Positions 26,102 through 35,551 of a stretch of 64,000 nucleotides of DNA are shown here, piece after piece (the first letter of the stretch is position 1; each line of letters begins with the position of its first letter). The notes below the pieces were generated by a model, which did no database searches, was not told the DNA's origin, and worked only from the letters and a program-made list of their open reading frames with translations. The position numbers and the translations under genes were made by a program. Origin of the DNA: Saccharopolyspora indica (lineage in GTDB: Bacteria > Actinomycetota > Actinomycetes > Mycobacteriales > Pseudonocardiaceae). The DNA lies in contig NZ_JAQGLB010000021.1 of NCBI RefSeq assembly GCF_027853965.1, positions 62,001-126,000 on the forward strand, given 5' to 3'.

Positions 26102-27001
26102 GTGATCTGCGCGGACAGGGTCGTCATCATCACCGGTGCGGGACGCGGGCTCGGGCGCGCGCACGCGCTGGAGTTCGCCAGGCAGGGCGCGCACGTCGTG
26201 GTCAACGACCTCGGCGTGCAGCTCGACGGCAGCGGCGGCGGCGACCAGCCGGCCCAGCAGGTCGCGGCGGAGATCCGCGCGCTGGGCGGGCGGGCGGAGG
26301 TGCACGGCGCCGACGTGTCGGACTGGGAGCAGGCGCGGGAACTGGTGGCCTTCGCGGTGGAGCGCTTCGGCCGGCTGGACGTGCTGGTGAACAACGCCGG
26401 AGTGGTCCGGGACCGGATGTTCGTCAACCTCTCCGAAGCCGAGTGGGACCAGGTGATCCGCGTCCACCTCAAGGGCCACGCCGCGACGCTGCGCCACGCC
26501 GCCCAGCACTGGCGCGACCGCTCGAAGGCCGGGGAGCAGGTGCAGGGCCGGGTCATCAACACGACCTCCGGCGCAGGCCTGCTCGGCAGCATCGGGCAGA
26601 CCAACTACGCCGCGGCCAAGGCCGGGATCGCCGCGCTCACCATCAACACCGCGGCCGAGCTCGCCCGCTACGGGGTGACGGTGAACGCCATCGCCCCGTC
26701 GGCGCGCACCCGGATGACCGAGGACGTCTTCGCCGACATGATGGCCCGCCCGGACGGCGGATTCGACGGCATGGCACCGGAGAACGTGTCCCCGCTGGTG
26801 GCCTGGCTGGGCAGCGCGGACTCGGGCGACGTGACGGGCCGGGTGTTCGAGGTGCAGGGCGGCGAGCTGACCGTGGCGACGGGCTGGGGCCGCGGCCCCT
26901 CCCGCGACGCGGGACGCCGCTGGCGACCGGAGGAACTCGGATCGGCGGTCCGCGAGCTCCTCGCCGAAGCACCCGCCCCGGAACCGGTCTACGGCAGCTG
27001 A
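26102..27001 (+). CDS. SDR dehydrogenase of the HIP cluster (Rv3548c-like)
   Basis: 299-residue SDR: TGAGRGLGRAHA cofactor motif, NDLGVQLDG, VLVNNAGVVRDRMF, and catalytic S/Y/K in NTTSGAGLLGSIGQTNYAAAKAG. The NDLG...D-G-S-G-G-G insert is typical of 17beta-hydroxysteroid dehydrogenase/MFE-2-type SDRs that oxidise 3-hydroxyacyl-CoA. A related SDR (Rv3548c) stands beside echA20 in the mycobacterial KstR2 regulon. GTG at 26102 has GGGAGG upstream. Probably a hydroxyacyl-CoA dehydrogenase in HIP beta-oxidation; the exact step is unknown. Confidence 0.85.
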   Translation: MICADRVVIITGAGRGLGRAHALEFARQGAHVVVNDLGVQLDGSGGGDQPAQQVAAEIRALGGRAEVHGADVSDWEQARELVAFAVERFGRLDVLVNNAGVVRDRMFVNLSEAEWDQVIRVHLKGHAATLRHAAQHWRDRSKAGEQVQGRVINTTSGAGLLGSIGQTNYAAAKAGIAALTINTAAELARYGVTVNAIAPSARTRMTEDVFADMMARPDGGFDGMAPENVSPLVAWLGSADSGDVTGRVFEVQGGELTVATGWGRGPSRDAGRRWRPEELGSAVRELLAEAPAPEPVYGS

Positions 27002-27070
27002 ACCGTCCGTTGTGGATGCTCGGTGCAGCGCGGATGCTCAGGCCGCGCCGAGGTTTCGGCAGGTGATGGC

Positions 27071-27114
27071 CCGTGAGTGTTTTGTGGTGCTATAGCCCCA
27101 CAAAACACTCACGG
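27071..27114. terminator. CCGTGAG-family hairpin, copy 4
   Basis: Arms CCGTGAGTGTTTTGTGG and CCACAAAACACTCACGG, fully paired around a short loop with CTATAG, 70 bp after the SDR stop. AT-rich outer arms differ from copy 1 while keeping pairing. Plausible terminator; the rest of the 238-bp gap shows no gene. Confidence 0.75.
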
Positions 27115-27239
27115 TCGTTGACCTGCACCGTTTCGGAGCCCGGCGTGGTCGGGTCGGCCGGGGAAGGCCGAAAGCTCCGCGATGCCGCGGTTCGCGGGTT
27201 AGGCTCGCGGGAGGCACGGAGAGCAGCGGGAGGCATGCG

Positions 27240-28277
27240 GTGAGCGACGGTGCGGTGGAGGCCAGGCACGCCTGGATCGAGCCGGGGGTGTTCGAGGTGG
27301 CGCCGGGGGTGCACCGGATTCCGCTGCCGCTGCCCAACGACGGCCTCCGCGCCGTCAACGTCTACGCCATCGAGGACGGCGACGGGCTGGTGCTCGTCGA
27401 TTCCGGCTGGGCGCTGGACGAAGCGCGCGACCAGCTCGAATCCGCGCTGGGCTCGATCGGGTACGGCTTCGCCGACATCCGGCGCTTCCTGGTCACCCAC
27501 GTCCACCGCGACCACTACACGCTCGCGGTGACGCTGCGCCGCACCTTCGGCTCGCAGATCAGCCTCGGTGCCGGCGAACAGCCCTCGCTGGAGGCGATCC
27601 TGGACGGCGACCAGGAGATGGAGGCCGAACGGCTGCGGCGCTGGGGCGCGGGCGATCTGCTGGCCAAGCTCGCCGAGGCCTACGGCGGGAAGGCGCCGAA
27701 GAGCCGCAGCCCGTACGAACTCCCCGACGAGTGGCTGGACGGCAAGGTCGAGGTCCCGCTGAAGACCCGCACGCTGCTGGCGGTGCCGACGCCCGGGCAC
27801 ACCGCGGGGCACGTGGTGTTCCTGGACTCGGCGTCGTCGCTGCTGTTCTCCGGCGACCACGTCCTGCCGCACATCACGCCGTCCATCGGCGTCGAACCGG
27901 CGCGGCCCGAACTCCCGCTGCGCGACTACCTGGATTCGCTGCGCCTGATGCAGTCCTACCCGGACATGCGGCTGCTGCCCGCGCACGGCCCGGTCGGCGG
28001 CAGCTCGCACGGCCGGATCGCCGAACTCCTCCAGCACCACGAAGAACGCCTGGAGCAGACGGCGGGCGCGATCCGCGACGGCGCGGGCACCGCCTACGAA
28101 GCGGCGCTGAAGCTGGGCTGGACCCGCCGCAACCGCGCGCTGCTGGACATGGACCTGTTCAACCAGGTCCTGGCGGTCGGCGAGACCAACGCCCACCTCG
28201 ACGTCCTCGTCACCCGAGGCGTCCTCACCGCCACCGCGGACGAAACCGGCATCCGCGAGTACACCCTCGCCGGCTGA
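27240..28277 (+). CDS. Metallo-beta-lactamase-fold hydrolase
   Basis: 345 residues with the MBL motif THVHRDHYT (HxHxDH, about residues 84-92), a distant H in TPGHTAGH and D in LFSGDHVLPH as further metal ligands, and a C-terminal winged-helix-like tail (GTAYEAALKLGWTRRNRALLDMDLFNQVLAVGETNAHLDVL) as in LACTB2/glyoxalase-II-like hydrolases. Likely hydrolyses a thioester, lactone or similar ester. It lies between KstR2-type and KstR genes but has no recognised operator, so a steroid role is only possible. GTG at 27240. Confidence 0.85.
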   Translation: MSDGAVEARHAWIEPGVFEVAPGVHRIPLPLPNDGLRAVNVYAIEDGDGLVLVDSGWALDEARDQLESALGSIGYGFADIRRFLVTHVHRDHYTLAVTLRRTFGSQISLGAGEQPSLEAILDGDQEMEAERLRRWGAGDLLAKLAEAYGGKAPKSRSPYELPDEWLDGKVEVPLKTRTLLAVPTPGHTAGHVVFLDSASSLLFSGDHVLPHITPSIGVEPARPELPLRDYLDSLRLMQSYPDMRLLPAHGPVGGSSHGRIAELLQHHEERLEQTAGAIRDGAGTAYEAALKLGWTRRNRALLDMDLFNQVLAVGETNAHLDVLVTRGVLTATADETGIREYTLAG

Positions 28278-28295
28278 GCCGCCCCTCGATCGATA

Positions 28296-28352
28296 CCGCG
28301 GTGAAGGGCACCCTTTAGCAAGTTACTTGCCTAAAGGTGCCCTTCACCGCGG
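28296..28352. terminator. GTGAAGGGCACC-family hairpin, copy 2
   Basis: CCGCGGTGAAGGGCACC and GGTGCCCTTCACCGCGG arms with TTTAG/CTAAA continuing the stem, between the convergent MBL hydrolase and kstR genes. Ideal bidirectional terminator position. Confidence 0.85.
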
Positions 28353-28358
28353 TGCCGC

Positions 28359-28967
28359 TCAGGCGAGGAGCAGGCGGACGGTGAGTTCGAGGCGGTTGGA
28401 GACGTCGGAGGCCGACGCTCGGCGGGTGACCCAGGCGACCAGGTTGGACAGCCAGACGTCGCCGATCACCCGGGCGATCGCCTTCTCCTCCTCGGTCGGC
28501 TCGCCCTCGGTCATGGCGTTGGTGAAGAACCGCTCGACCAGCGCGGCGACCGCGTCCACCTCGGCGGCCGCCGAGGTGTCGGCGAACATGAACGCGCGCG
28601 TCATCGCCTCGGTCAGCTGCGGGTTGCGCTGCAGCGAGCGGGTGGTGCGGTTGAGCACGAACATGACCCGCTCGTACGGCGTGGTGCCCGGGATCTTGGT
28701 CCGGTCGAGCTTGTCCTGCGCGCGCTCGAACTCCCTGGCCAGGCCGGTGACCAGCAGGTGCACCTTGGACGGGAAGTACCGGTAGAGCGTGCCGAGCGCC
28801 ACGTCGGCCTTCTCCGCCACCGTCCGCATCTGCACCGCGTCGTAGCCGCCCTTGGTGGCCAGCGCGATGGTGGCGTCGATGATCCGCTTGCGGCGCTCGT
28901 GCTGGGCCGTGGAGCCCGACTCGTCGTCCCGCAGTGCCTGCAGGACGTTTCGCGAGGTGCTTTCCAT
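28359..28967 (-). CDS. kstR: TetR-family repressor KstR
   Basis: 202 residues. The DNA-binding domain HERRKRIIDATIALATKGGYDAVQMRTVAEKADVALGTLYRYFPSKVHLL and the C-terminal TEAMTRAFMFADTSAAAEVD...ARVIGDVWLSNLVAWVTRRASASDVSNRLELTVRLLL match mycobacterial KstR (Rv3574) closely. KstR represses side-chain and ring A/B genes and is released by 3-oxo-cholest-4-enoyl-CoA. ATG at 28967. A KstR box 108 bp upstream allows autoregulation and control of the divergent glycosyltransferase operon. Confidence 0.95.
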   Translation of the reverse strand: MESTSRNVLQALRDDESGSTAQHERRKRIIDATIALATKGGYDAVQMRTVAEKADVALGTLYRYFPSKVHLLVTGLAREFERAQDKLDRTKIPGTTPYERVMFVLNRTTRSLQRNPQLTEAMTRAFMFADTSAAAEVDAVAALVERFFTNAMTEGEPTEEEKAIARVIGDVWLSNLVAWVTRRASASDVSNRLELTVRLLLA

Positions 28968-29074
28968 GCGGCGTGGGCCCCCTCGAAGACTGGTTGCCGA
29001 AAACCGCGTGTTCGTCGCCACGCGGCTCGTCGCCCCACCACCCTGACGGGTTAAGGTGATCGACGTGGTTCGAT

Positions 29075-29088
29075 CAGAACATGTTCCA
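29075..29088. promoter_or_regulatory. KstR-type operator, kstR / glycosyltransferase promoter region
   Basis: CAGAACATGTTCCA matches TnnAACnnGTTnnA except the first base; the core AGAACATGTTC is palindromic. It is 41 bp upstream of the glycosyltransferase gene and 108 bp upstream of kstR. Confidence 0.75.
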
Positions 29089-29129
29089 GTCTACCCAGTC
29101 CGCCCGGCGCGGGCTGTGTGAGGTGAGCC

Positions 29130-30386
29130 GTGCGGATCGCGTTGCTGTCCTACCGGAGCAAGCCGCACTGCGGCGGGCAGGGCGTTTACGTCCGGCACCT
29201 CAGCCGGGGGCTGGTCGAGCTCGGGCACCACGTCGAGGTGTTCTCCGGGCAGCCCTACCCCGAGCTGGATCCCGGCGTGGACCTGACCGCGGTGGACAGC
29301 CTCGACCTCTACAACGACGCTGATCCCTTCCGCACCCCGAACTGGCGCGAGCTGCGCGACCTCGTCGACCTGCTGGAGGTCGGCACCATGTGGACCGCGG
29401 GCTTCCCCGAACCGCTGACCTTCAGCCTGCGCGCGGCCCGGCTGCTGCGCGCCCGCTCCCACGAGTTCGACGTGGTGCACGACAACCAGTGCCTCGGCTA
29501 CGGGCTGCTGGACCTGAAGGACGCCGGGATTCCGCTGGTGGCCACGGTGCACCACCCGATCACCCACGACCGCCGCGTGGACCTGGCCGGGACCACCGGC
29601 TGGCGCCGCATCGGGCTGCGCCGCTGGTACGCCTTCACCCGGATGCAGGGCCGGGTGGCGCGCCGGATCCCGCACCTGCTGACCGTTTCGGAGTCCTCGG
29701 CCACCGACATCCAGCGCGACTTCCGCGTCGCCCCGCACCAGCTGCGGGTGGTGCCGCTGGGCGTGGACTCGGAGGTCTTCCGGCCGCCGTCGGCACCGCG
29801 CGTCGCGGGCCGCATCGTGGCGATGGCCAGCGCGGACACCCCGATGAAGGGCATCGGCACGCTGCTGGAAGCGGTCGCCAAGCTGCGCACCGAGCGCTCG
29901 GTGGAGCTGGTCCTGGTCGCCAAGCCCGTTCCCGGCGGGCCGACCGAGCAGCTGATCGAGGAGCTGGCCATCGGCGACGTCGTCCGCACCGTGAGCGGGA
30001 TCAGCGACGCCGAGCTCGCCGAGCTGCTGGGATCGGCCGAAGTCGCTTGCGTGCCTTCGCTGTACGAGGGCTTCTCGCTGCCCACGGTGGAGATGATGGC
30101 CTGCGCGACGCCGCTGGTGGCCAGCCGCGCCGGGGCCATCCCCGAGGTCGCCGGGCCCGACGGCGAGTGCGCCGACTTGGTGCCGCCGGGCGATGCCGAA
30201 GCGCTGGCCACGGCGCTGGCCGGGCTGCTCGACTCGCCGGAGCGGCGGCAGCGGCTCGGCGCGGCCGGCCGGGCGCGGGTGCTGGCGAAGTACGACTGGA
30301 AGTCGGTGGCAGCGGCGACGGTCGACTGCTACGCGGAAGCGATCGCGCGCACGCCGCGCGCACGGAAGGGAGCAACGCTTTGCTGA
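29130..30386 (+). CDS. GT4-family glycosyltransferase
   Basis: 418 residues of the GT-B fold, family 4: N-terminal CGGQGVYVRHLSRGLVELGHHVEVFSG, linker VPLGVDSEVFRPP (about 205-218), and C-terminal donor-binding CVPSLYEGFSLPTVEMMACATPLVASRAGAIPEV with the EGFSLPTVE form of the EX7E motif. No signal peptide; cytoplasmic. First gene of a three-gene run with overlapping reading frames (methyltransferase, toroid-fold protein). The KstR box 41 bp upstream suggests steroid control. Sugar donor and acceptor are unknown. Confidence 0.88.
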   Translation: MRIALLSYRSKPHCGGQGVYVRHLSRGLVELGHHVEVFSGQPYPELDPGVDLTAVDSLDLYNDADPFRTPNWRELRDLVDLLEVGTMWTAGFPEPLTFSLRAARLLRARSHEFDVVHDNQCLGYGLLDLKDAGIPLVATVHHPITHDRRVDLAGTTGWRRIGLRRWYAFTRMQGRVARRIPHLLTVSESSATDIQRDFRVAPHQLRVVPLGVDSEVFRPPSAPRVAGRIVAMASADTPMKGIGTLLEAVAKLRTERSVELVLVAKPVPGGPTEQLIEELAIGDVVRTVSGISDAELAELLGSAEVACVPSLYEGFSLPTVEMMACATPLVASRAGAIPEVAGPDGECADLVPPGDAEALATALAGLLDSPERRQRLGAAGRARVLAKYDWKSVAAATVDCYAEAIARTPRARKGATLC

Positions 30387-31111
30387 CGGTGGACTTCGAC
30401 AGGCTCGGCGTGCAGGCGGGCCAGCGGGTGCTGGACCTGGGTTGCGGCGCGGGGCGGCACGCCTTCGAGCTCTACCGCCGCGGGGCGGACGTGATCGCCT
30501 TCGACCAGGACGTCGAGGAGCTGGAGAACGTGGCGGCGATGTTCGGCGCCATGAAGGCCGAGAACCAGGTGCCCGACGGCGCCAACGCGCAGACCGTCTC
30601 CGGTGACGCGCTCGACCTGCCGTTCCCGGACGAGCACTTCGACGTCGTGATCGCCTCGGAGATCATGGAGCACATCCCCGAGGACGAGAAGGCCATGCGC
30701 GAGCTGGTGCGCGTGGTCAAGCCGGGCGGCCGCGTGGTGGTCACCGTGCCGCGGGCGTGGCCGGAGAAGATCTGCTGGGCGCTGTCCGACGAGTACCACC
30801 AGGTCGAGGGCGGGCACGTGCGCATCTACAGCGCCGACGAGCTGATCGGCAAGCTCCGCGCCGCGGGCCTGCGCCCGGCCTTCCACCACTACGCGCACGC
30901 GCTGCACTCGCCGTACTGGTGGCTCAAGTGCGCGGTGGGCACCGACAACGACGACCACCCGCTGCCCAAGCTCTACCACCGGATGCTGGTGTGGGACCTG
31001 ATGAAGGGCCCGTGGCTGACCCGCACGGCGGAGCGGCTGCTGGACCCGGTCATGGGCAAGAGCATCGCGGTCTACCTGGGCAAGCCGGGAGCGGCCAGTG
31101 CTGCGGCCTGA
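30380..31111 (+). CDS. Class I SAM-dependent methyltransferase
   Basis: 243 residues with the class I SAM motif VLDLGCGAGRHAFELYRRGADVIAFDQD (about 15-42), DLPFPDEHFDVVIASEIMEHIPEDEKAMRELVRVVKPGGRVVVTVPR, a UbiE/Methyltransf_11-like layout. The TTG at 30380 is preferred: it overlaps the glycosyltransferase stop and AAGGGAG lies nine bases upstream; GTG at 30389 is the alternative. Its 3' end overlaps the next gene. Probably methylates the sugar or lipid product of this cluster. Confidence 0.85.
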   Translation: MLTVDFDRLGVQAGQRVLDLGCGAGRHAFELYRRGADVIAFDQDVEELENVAAMFGAMKAENQVPDGANAQTVSGDALDLPFPDEHFDVVIASEIMEHIPEDEKAMRELVRVVKPGGRVVVTVPRAWPEKICWALSDEYHQVEGGHVRIYSADELIGKLRAAGLRPAFHHYAHALHSPYWWLKCAVGTDNDDHPLPKLYHRMLVWDLMKGPWLTRTAERLLDPVMGKSIAVYLGKPGAASAAA

Positions 31112-32160
31112 GGTCCCCGGCGTGCTCGCCGCGGACCAGGCCGTCCAGACCGGACGGGCGATCGCGGCGACGCAGCTGGCCTCGGGTGCGATCCCGTGGT
31201 TCACCGGTGGGCACGTGGACCCGTGGGACCACGTCGAATCGGCGATGGCGCTGTCGGCGACCGGCCTGCTGGCCGAGGCCGAGCGCGCCTACGAGTGGTT
31301 GCGCGCCACGCAGCGCGCGGACGGTTCGTGGCCGCTGCAGGTGCGCGACGGCCGCGTCGAGGACGCCGGGGCGGACACCAACTTCTGCGCCTACCCGGCC
31401 GTCGGCGTGTGGCACCACCTGCTGATCAGCGGTGATGACGGGTTCGCCGAGCGGATGTGGCCGGTGGTGCGCGCCGCGATCGACTTCGTGCTGACCGCGC
31501 AGCGCGAGCGCGGTGAGGTCGACTGGGCGATCGGCGAGTCCGGGACGCCGACCGGTGAGGCGCTGCTGTCCGGCTGCTCCAGCATCCACCACAGCCTGCG
31601 CTGCGCGCTGGCGCTGGCCGAGCACCTGGACCAGCCGCAGCCGGGCTGGGAGGTGGCGCTGGGCCGGCTCGGCCACGTCCTGCGGCACCACCCGGAGGCC
31701 TTCACGCCGAAGACCCGCTACTCGATGGACTGGTACTACCCGGTGCTCGGCGGAGCGCTGCGCGGCGAGGCCGGGCGCGAGCGGCTGTTCGAGCGCTGGT
31801 CGGACTTCGTGGTCGACGGCCTCGGCGTGCGCTGCGTCGACGACCACCCGTGGGTCACCGGGGCGGAGACCTGCGAACTGGTGCTGAGCCTGGAAGCGGT
31901 CGACGAGTACGACCGCGCGCGCGAGCTGCTGGCGGCCATGCAGCACCTGCGCGATCCGGACGGCTCGTACTGGACGGGGCTGGTCTTCACCGACAACAAG
32001 CGCTGGCCGGTGGAGCAGTCGACCTGGACTGCGGGCGCGGTGATCCTGGCGGCCGACGCGCTGTCCCGCGCCACGCCGGGCAACGGCATCTTCCGCGGCG
32101 AGAAGCTGCCGACCGGCCTGCCGATCGAGAACACCACCTGCTGCGAGCTGGTCTCAGGGG

Positions 32161-32165
<5 letters not shown>
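31098..32165 (+). CDS. Alpha/alpha-toroid protein (annotated elsewhere as prenyltransferase-like)
   Basis: 355 residues of repeated helical hairpins: WDHVESAMALSATGLLAEAERAYEWLRATQRADGSWP, HSLRCALALAEHLDQ, LEAVDEYDRARELLAAMQHLRDPDGSYWTG. The R-A-D-G-S-W and D-P-D-G-S-Y-W signatures resemble QW motifs of the terpenoid cyclase/six-hairpin toroid superfamily, which includes prenyltransferase subunits and unsaturated glycosidases. No DxDD or DDxxD motif is visible, so no catalytic role can be set. Overlaps the methyltransferase by 14 bp; convergent with the gene at 32229. Confidence 0.8.
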
Positions 32166-32951
<786 letters not shown>

Positions 32952-32977
32952 CTACCTGCTGAACAGGCCAGTTCCGG

Positions 32978-32991
32978 TAGAAGCTGTTCTA
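32978..32991. promoter_or_regulatory. KstR-like operator upstream of the methyltransferase gene
   Basis: TAGAAGCTGTTCTA matches TnnAACnnGTTnnA with one mismatch (AAG for AAC). It lies 66 bp upstream of the minus-strand methyltransferase and also upstream of the igr operon. Confidence 0.6.
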
Positions 32992-33024
32992 CAAATCCAC
33001 CACGGCTCCGTCATCCGGGGCCGC

Positions 33025-33046
33025 GTCAATTTCGTACGAAATTGAC
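33025..33046. repeat. GTCAATTTCGT palindrome, copy 4
   Basis: Perfect 22-bp palindrome in the divergent region before the igr operon, followed at 33064 by a degenerate relative (CGATTTCGGGCGAGGTTGG). Confidence 0.85.
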
Positions 33047-33139
33047 CGTCACCTGGGGGAACGCCGATTTCGGGCGAGGTTGGCGCCTTGCCGGGCGGTG
33101 GTGGTGGGGGTTGCGCGCGGGGGCGGCGGGAGGTAACAC

Positions 33140-33153
33140 TAGAACAAGTTTCA
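33140..33153. promoter_or_regulatory. KstR operator of the igr operon
   Basis: TAGAACAAGTTTCA is a perfect match to TnnAACnnGTTnnA, 27 bp upstream of fadE28. In mycobacteria the igr operon is KstR controlled. Confidence 0.88.
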
Positions 33154-33180
33154 GTTCTGGTGCTACGTGGGGCGGGCTGC

Positions 33181-34215
33181 ATGGACTTCGCGTTCGAGGA
33201 AACTCAGCAGGACGTCCGGGATCTGGCCGCCGAGGTGCTGCGCCGCGAGTCCGGCAGCGGTGCTGGAACGGGTTTCGACGAGGCGGCCTGGAAGGCGCTG
33301 GACGACGCCGGGCTGCTGACGTTGGCGGTTCCGGAGCAATTCGGCGGGGCCGGGCTCGGCGTGCTGGAGACGGCGATCGTGCTCACCGAGGTCGGTCGCG
33401 TCGCCGCCGACGTGCCCGCGTTGAGCGCGCTGGCCTTCGGCGTCCTGCCGGTCGTCAGGCACGGCACACCGCAGCAGCAGGAGGCCCTGCTCGGCGGGCG
33501 GCAGTTGACCGCGGCCATCAACGAGCCGTCGTCGCCGCTGCCCGAACAGCCTCGGACGACGGTGGACGGCGGGAAGGTCTCCGGCGCGAAAACCGCCGTG
33601 CTGCACGCCGACCGGGCCCAACGGCTGCTGGTCTCGGCGACCGCTCCGGACGGGCCTGCCGTGGTGCTGGTCGATCCGCAAGCGCCGGGCGTCGAGCTGC
33701 ACCGCAACCGCGCTTCGACCGGGTACGAGTGGACGGTCCGCTTCGACGAGGCCCCCGCGGAACACCTCGGCGGTGCGGCCGCTCTGGCCGACCTGCACGC
33801 CTGCGCGCTGGCCGGGATCTGCGCGGTCGGCGACGGCGCGGTCGCCGGTGCCCTGGCCCTCACCGCAGAGCACCTGCGGACCCGGCACCAGTTCGGCAAG
33901 CCGCTGGCCGCGTTCCAGGCGGTGGCCCAGCAGATCGCCGACGCCTACATCGCCGCCCGCACCCTGCACCTGGCCACGCTCTCCGCGTGCTGGCGGCTGA
34001 GCTCCGGGCTCGACGCCGCCGAAGACCTCGACATCGCCGCCTGGTGGCTGGCCGAAGAGGCCCCGGCGCTGCTGCGCACCTGCCACCACCTGCACGGCGG
34101 CCTAGGACTCGACATCACCTACCCGCTGCACCGCTACTCGTCGCTGATCACCGACCTGGCCCGGCTCGCAGGCGGTGCGCACCACCGCCTGCACGAGCTT
34201 GCGGCGCGGGCCTGA
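33181..34215 (+). CDS. fadE28: Acyl-CoA dehydrogenase subunit FadE28 (ChsE1)
   Basis: 344 residues; the late motifs LRTRHQFGKPLAAFQAVAQQIADAYIAARTL and TCHHLHGGLGLDITYPLHRYSSLITDLARLAGG match mycobacterial FadE28 (Rv3544c, ChsE1). With FadE29 it forms an alpha2beta2 dehydrogenase that oxidises the 3-carbon side chain CoA ester of cholesterol. First gene of the igr operon; no cyp125 precedes it here. The 151-bp gap to fadE29, usually nearly absent, contains a shortened structured repeat. Confidence 0.92.
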   Translation: MDFAFEETQQDVRDLAAEVLRRESGSGAGTGFDEAAWKALDDAGLLTLAVPEQFGGAGLGVLETAIVLTEVGRVAADVPALSALAFGVLPVVRHGTPQQQEALLGGRQLTAAINEPSSPLPEQPRTTVDGGKVSGAKTAVLHADRAQRLLVSATAPDGPAVVLVDPQAPGVELHRNRASTGYEWTVRFDEAPAEHLGGAAALADLHACALAGICAVGDGAVAGALALTAEHLRTRHQFGKPLAAFQAVAQQIADAYIAARTLHLATLSACWRLSSGLDAAEDLDIAAWWLAEEAPALLRTCHHLHGGLGLDITYPLHRYSSLITDLARLAGGAHHRLHELAARA

Positions 34216-34230
34216 AGGCCTGGATATGAA

Positions 34231-34335
34231 CTCATCTTGCGTGGCGGTGCGGGTGGCGGAACCTCAGCGGTGGTGCGAGCGCCGAGGGCGGGCTATGCGC
34301 CTGGCGGCGCATCAGAGCAAAAGAACGAGAGCCAC
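34231..34335 (+). repeat. Structured dispersed repeat, copy 3 (central hairpin deleted)
   Basis: Aligns with both ends of copies 1 and 2 but jumps from GGAACCTCAGCG directly to GTGGTGCGAGCGCCGAGGG, losing the big central stem almost exactly. The terminal hairpin is retained as ATGCGCC-TGGC-GGCGCAT, a third fully paired variant. It lies inside the igr operon between fadE28 and fadE29. Confidence 0.82.
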
Positions 34336-34366
34336 TGCGGAAGACGGGCTCTGAAACGAGGTGCCG

Positions 34367-35539
34367 ATGTTCATCGAACTCACCGCGGAGCAGCGCGCGC
34401 TGGAAGCCGAGCTGCGCGAGTACTTCAGCGGGCTCGTCACGCCGGAGGAGCGCGCGCAGCTGGCCGTCGACCGGCACTGCCAGGCGCACCGCGACGTGGT
34501 GCGCCGGATGGGCCGGGACGGCTGGATGGGCGTGGGCTGGCCCGAGGAGTACGGCGGGCGCGGGTTCGGCGACGTCGAGCAGCTCATCTTCGCCAACGAG
34601 GCCGCCCGCGCGGACGTGCAGCTGCCGTCGGTGACGCTGCAGACGGTGGGACCGACGCTGCAGGCCTACGGCACTCCGGAGCAGAAGGCGTTCTTCCTGC
34701 CGAAGATCCTGGCCGGGGAGATCCACTTCGCGATCGGCTACAGCGAACCGGACGCCGGCACCGACCTGGCCTCGCTGCGCACCACCGCGGTGCGCGACGG
34801 CGGGGAGTTCCTGGTCAACGGCCAGAAGATCTTCACCACCGGCGCGCACGACGCGGACTACATCTGGCTGGCCTGCCGGACGAACCCGGATGCGCCCAAG
34901 CACAAGGGCATCTCGATCCTGATCGTCGACACCACCGATCCCGGCTACTCGTGGACGCCGATCATCACCTGCGACGGCGCGCACCACGTCAACGCCAGCT
35001 ACTACCAGGACGTGCGCGTGCCGGAGTCGATGCTGGTGGGCGAGCTGGACCGCGGCTGGCGGCTGATCACCACGCAGCTCAACCACGAGCGCGTCATGCT
35101 CGGCCCTGCCGGGCGCCTGGCGGGCCTGCGCGAGCGGGTGCGCGCCTGGGCCGCGTCCCGGAACGCCCCGGACGGCACCCCGCTGCTCGACCAGCCCGAC
35201 GTGCGCCGGGCGCTGGCCAGGGCGCGCGCCGACGAGCGGGTCAACGAGCTGCTGAACTGGCAGGTCGCCGCGGCCGCCGCGCGCGGTCCGGTCGCCATCG
35301 CCGACGCCTCGGCGACCAAGGTGTTCTCCTCCGAGCGCATCCAGGAGCTGGGGCGGCTGCTGGCCGAGGTGGTCGGTCGGCACGGCGATCCGTCCGATCC
35401 GGACACCGCGGAACTGCTGTCCTGGCTGGACGTGCACAACAAGCGGAACCTGGTGCTGACCTTCGGTGGCGGGGTCAACGAGGTGCAGCGGGAACTGATC
35501 GCCACCGCCGGACTCGACCTGCCCAGAGTGCCCCGCTGA
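34367..35539 (+). CDS. fadE29: Acyl-CoA dehydrogenase subunit FadE29 (ChsE2)
   Basis: 390 residues matching FadE29 (Rv3543c, ChsE2): MFIELTAEQRALEAELREYFSGLVTPEER, FAIGYSEPDAGTDLASLRTTAVRDGGEFLVNGQKIFTTGAHDADYIWLACRT and the C-terminal NLVLTFGGGVNEVQRELIATAGLDLPRVPR. It carries the flavin-contacting motifs and the catalytic glutamate-type C-terminal region of the heterotetramer with FadE28. ATG at 34367, GAGGTG upstream. Twelve bases separate it from chsH2. Confidence 0.93.
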   Translation: MFIELTAEQRALEAELREYFSGLVTPEERAQLAVDRHCQAHRDVVRRMGRDGWMGVGWPEEYGGRGFGDVEQLIFANEAARADVQLPSVTLQTVGPTLQAYGTPEQKAFFLPKILAGEIHFAIGYSEPDAGTDLASLRTTAVRDGGEFLVNGQKIFTTGAHDADYIWLACRTNPDAPKHKGISILIVDTTDPGYSWTPIITCDGAHHVNASYYQDVRVPESMLVGELDRGWRLITTQLNHERVMLGPAGRLAGLRERVRAWAASRNAPDGTPLLDQPDVRRALARARADERVNELLNWQVAAAAARGPVAIADASATKVFSSERIQELGRLLAEVVGRHGDPSDPDTAELLSWLDVHNKRNLVLTFGGGVNEVQRELIATAGLDLPRVPR

Positions 35540-35551
35540 GCCGGAGGGAAC

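Noticed and set aside
33181-33181. Search for cyp125, fadD3 or mce4 genes
   Set aside because: No P450 heme motif (FxxGxxxCxG), acyl-CoA ligase AMP motif or Mce family protein was found in the translated frames of the window.
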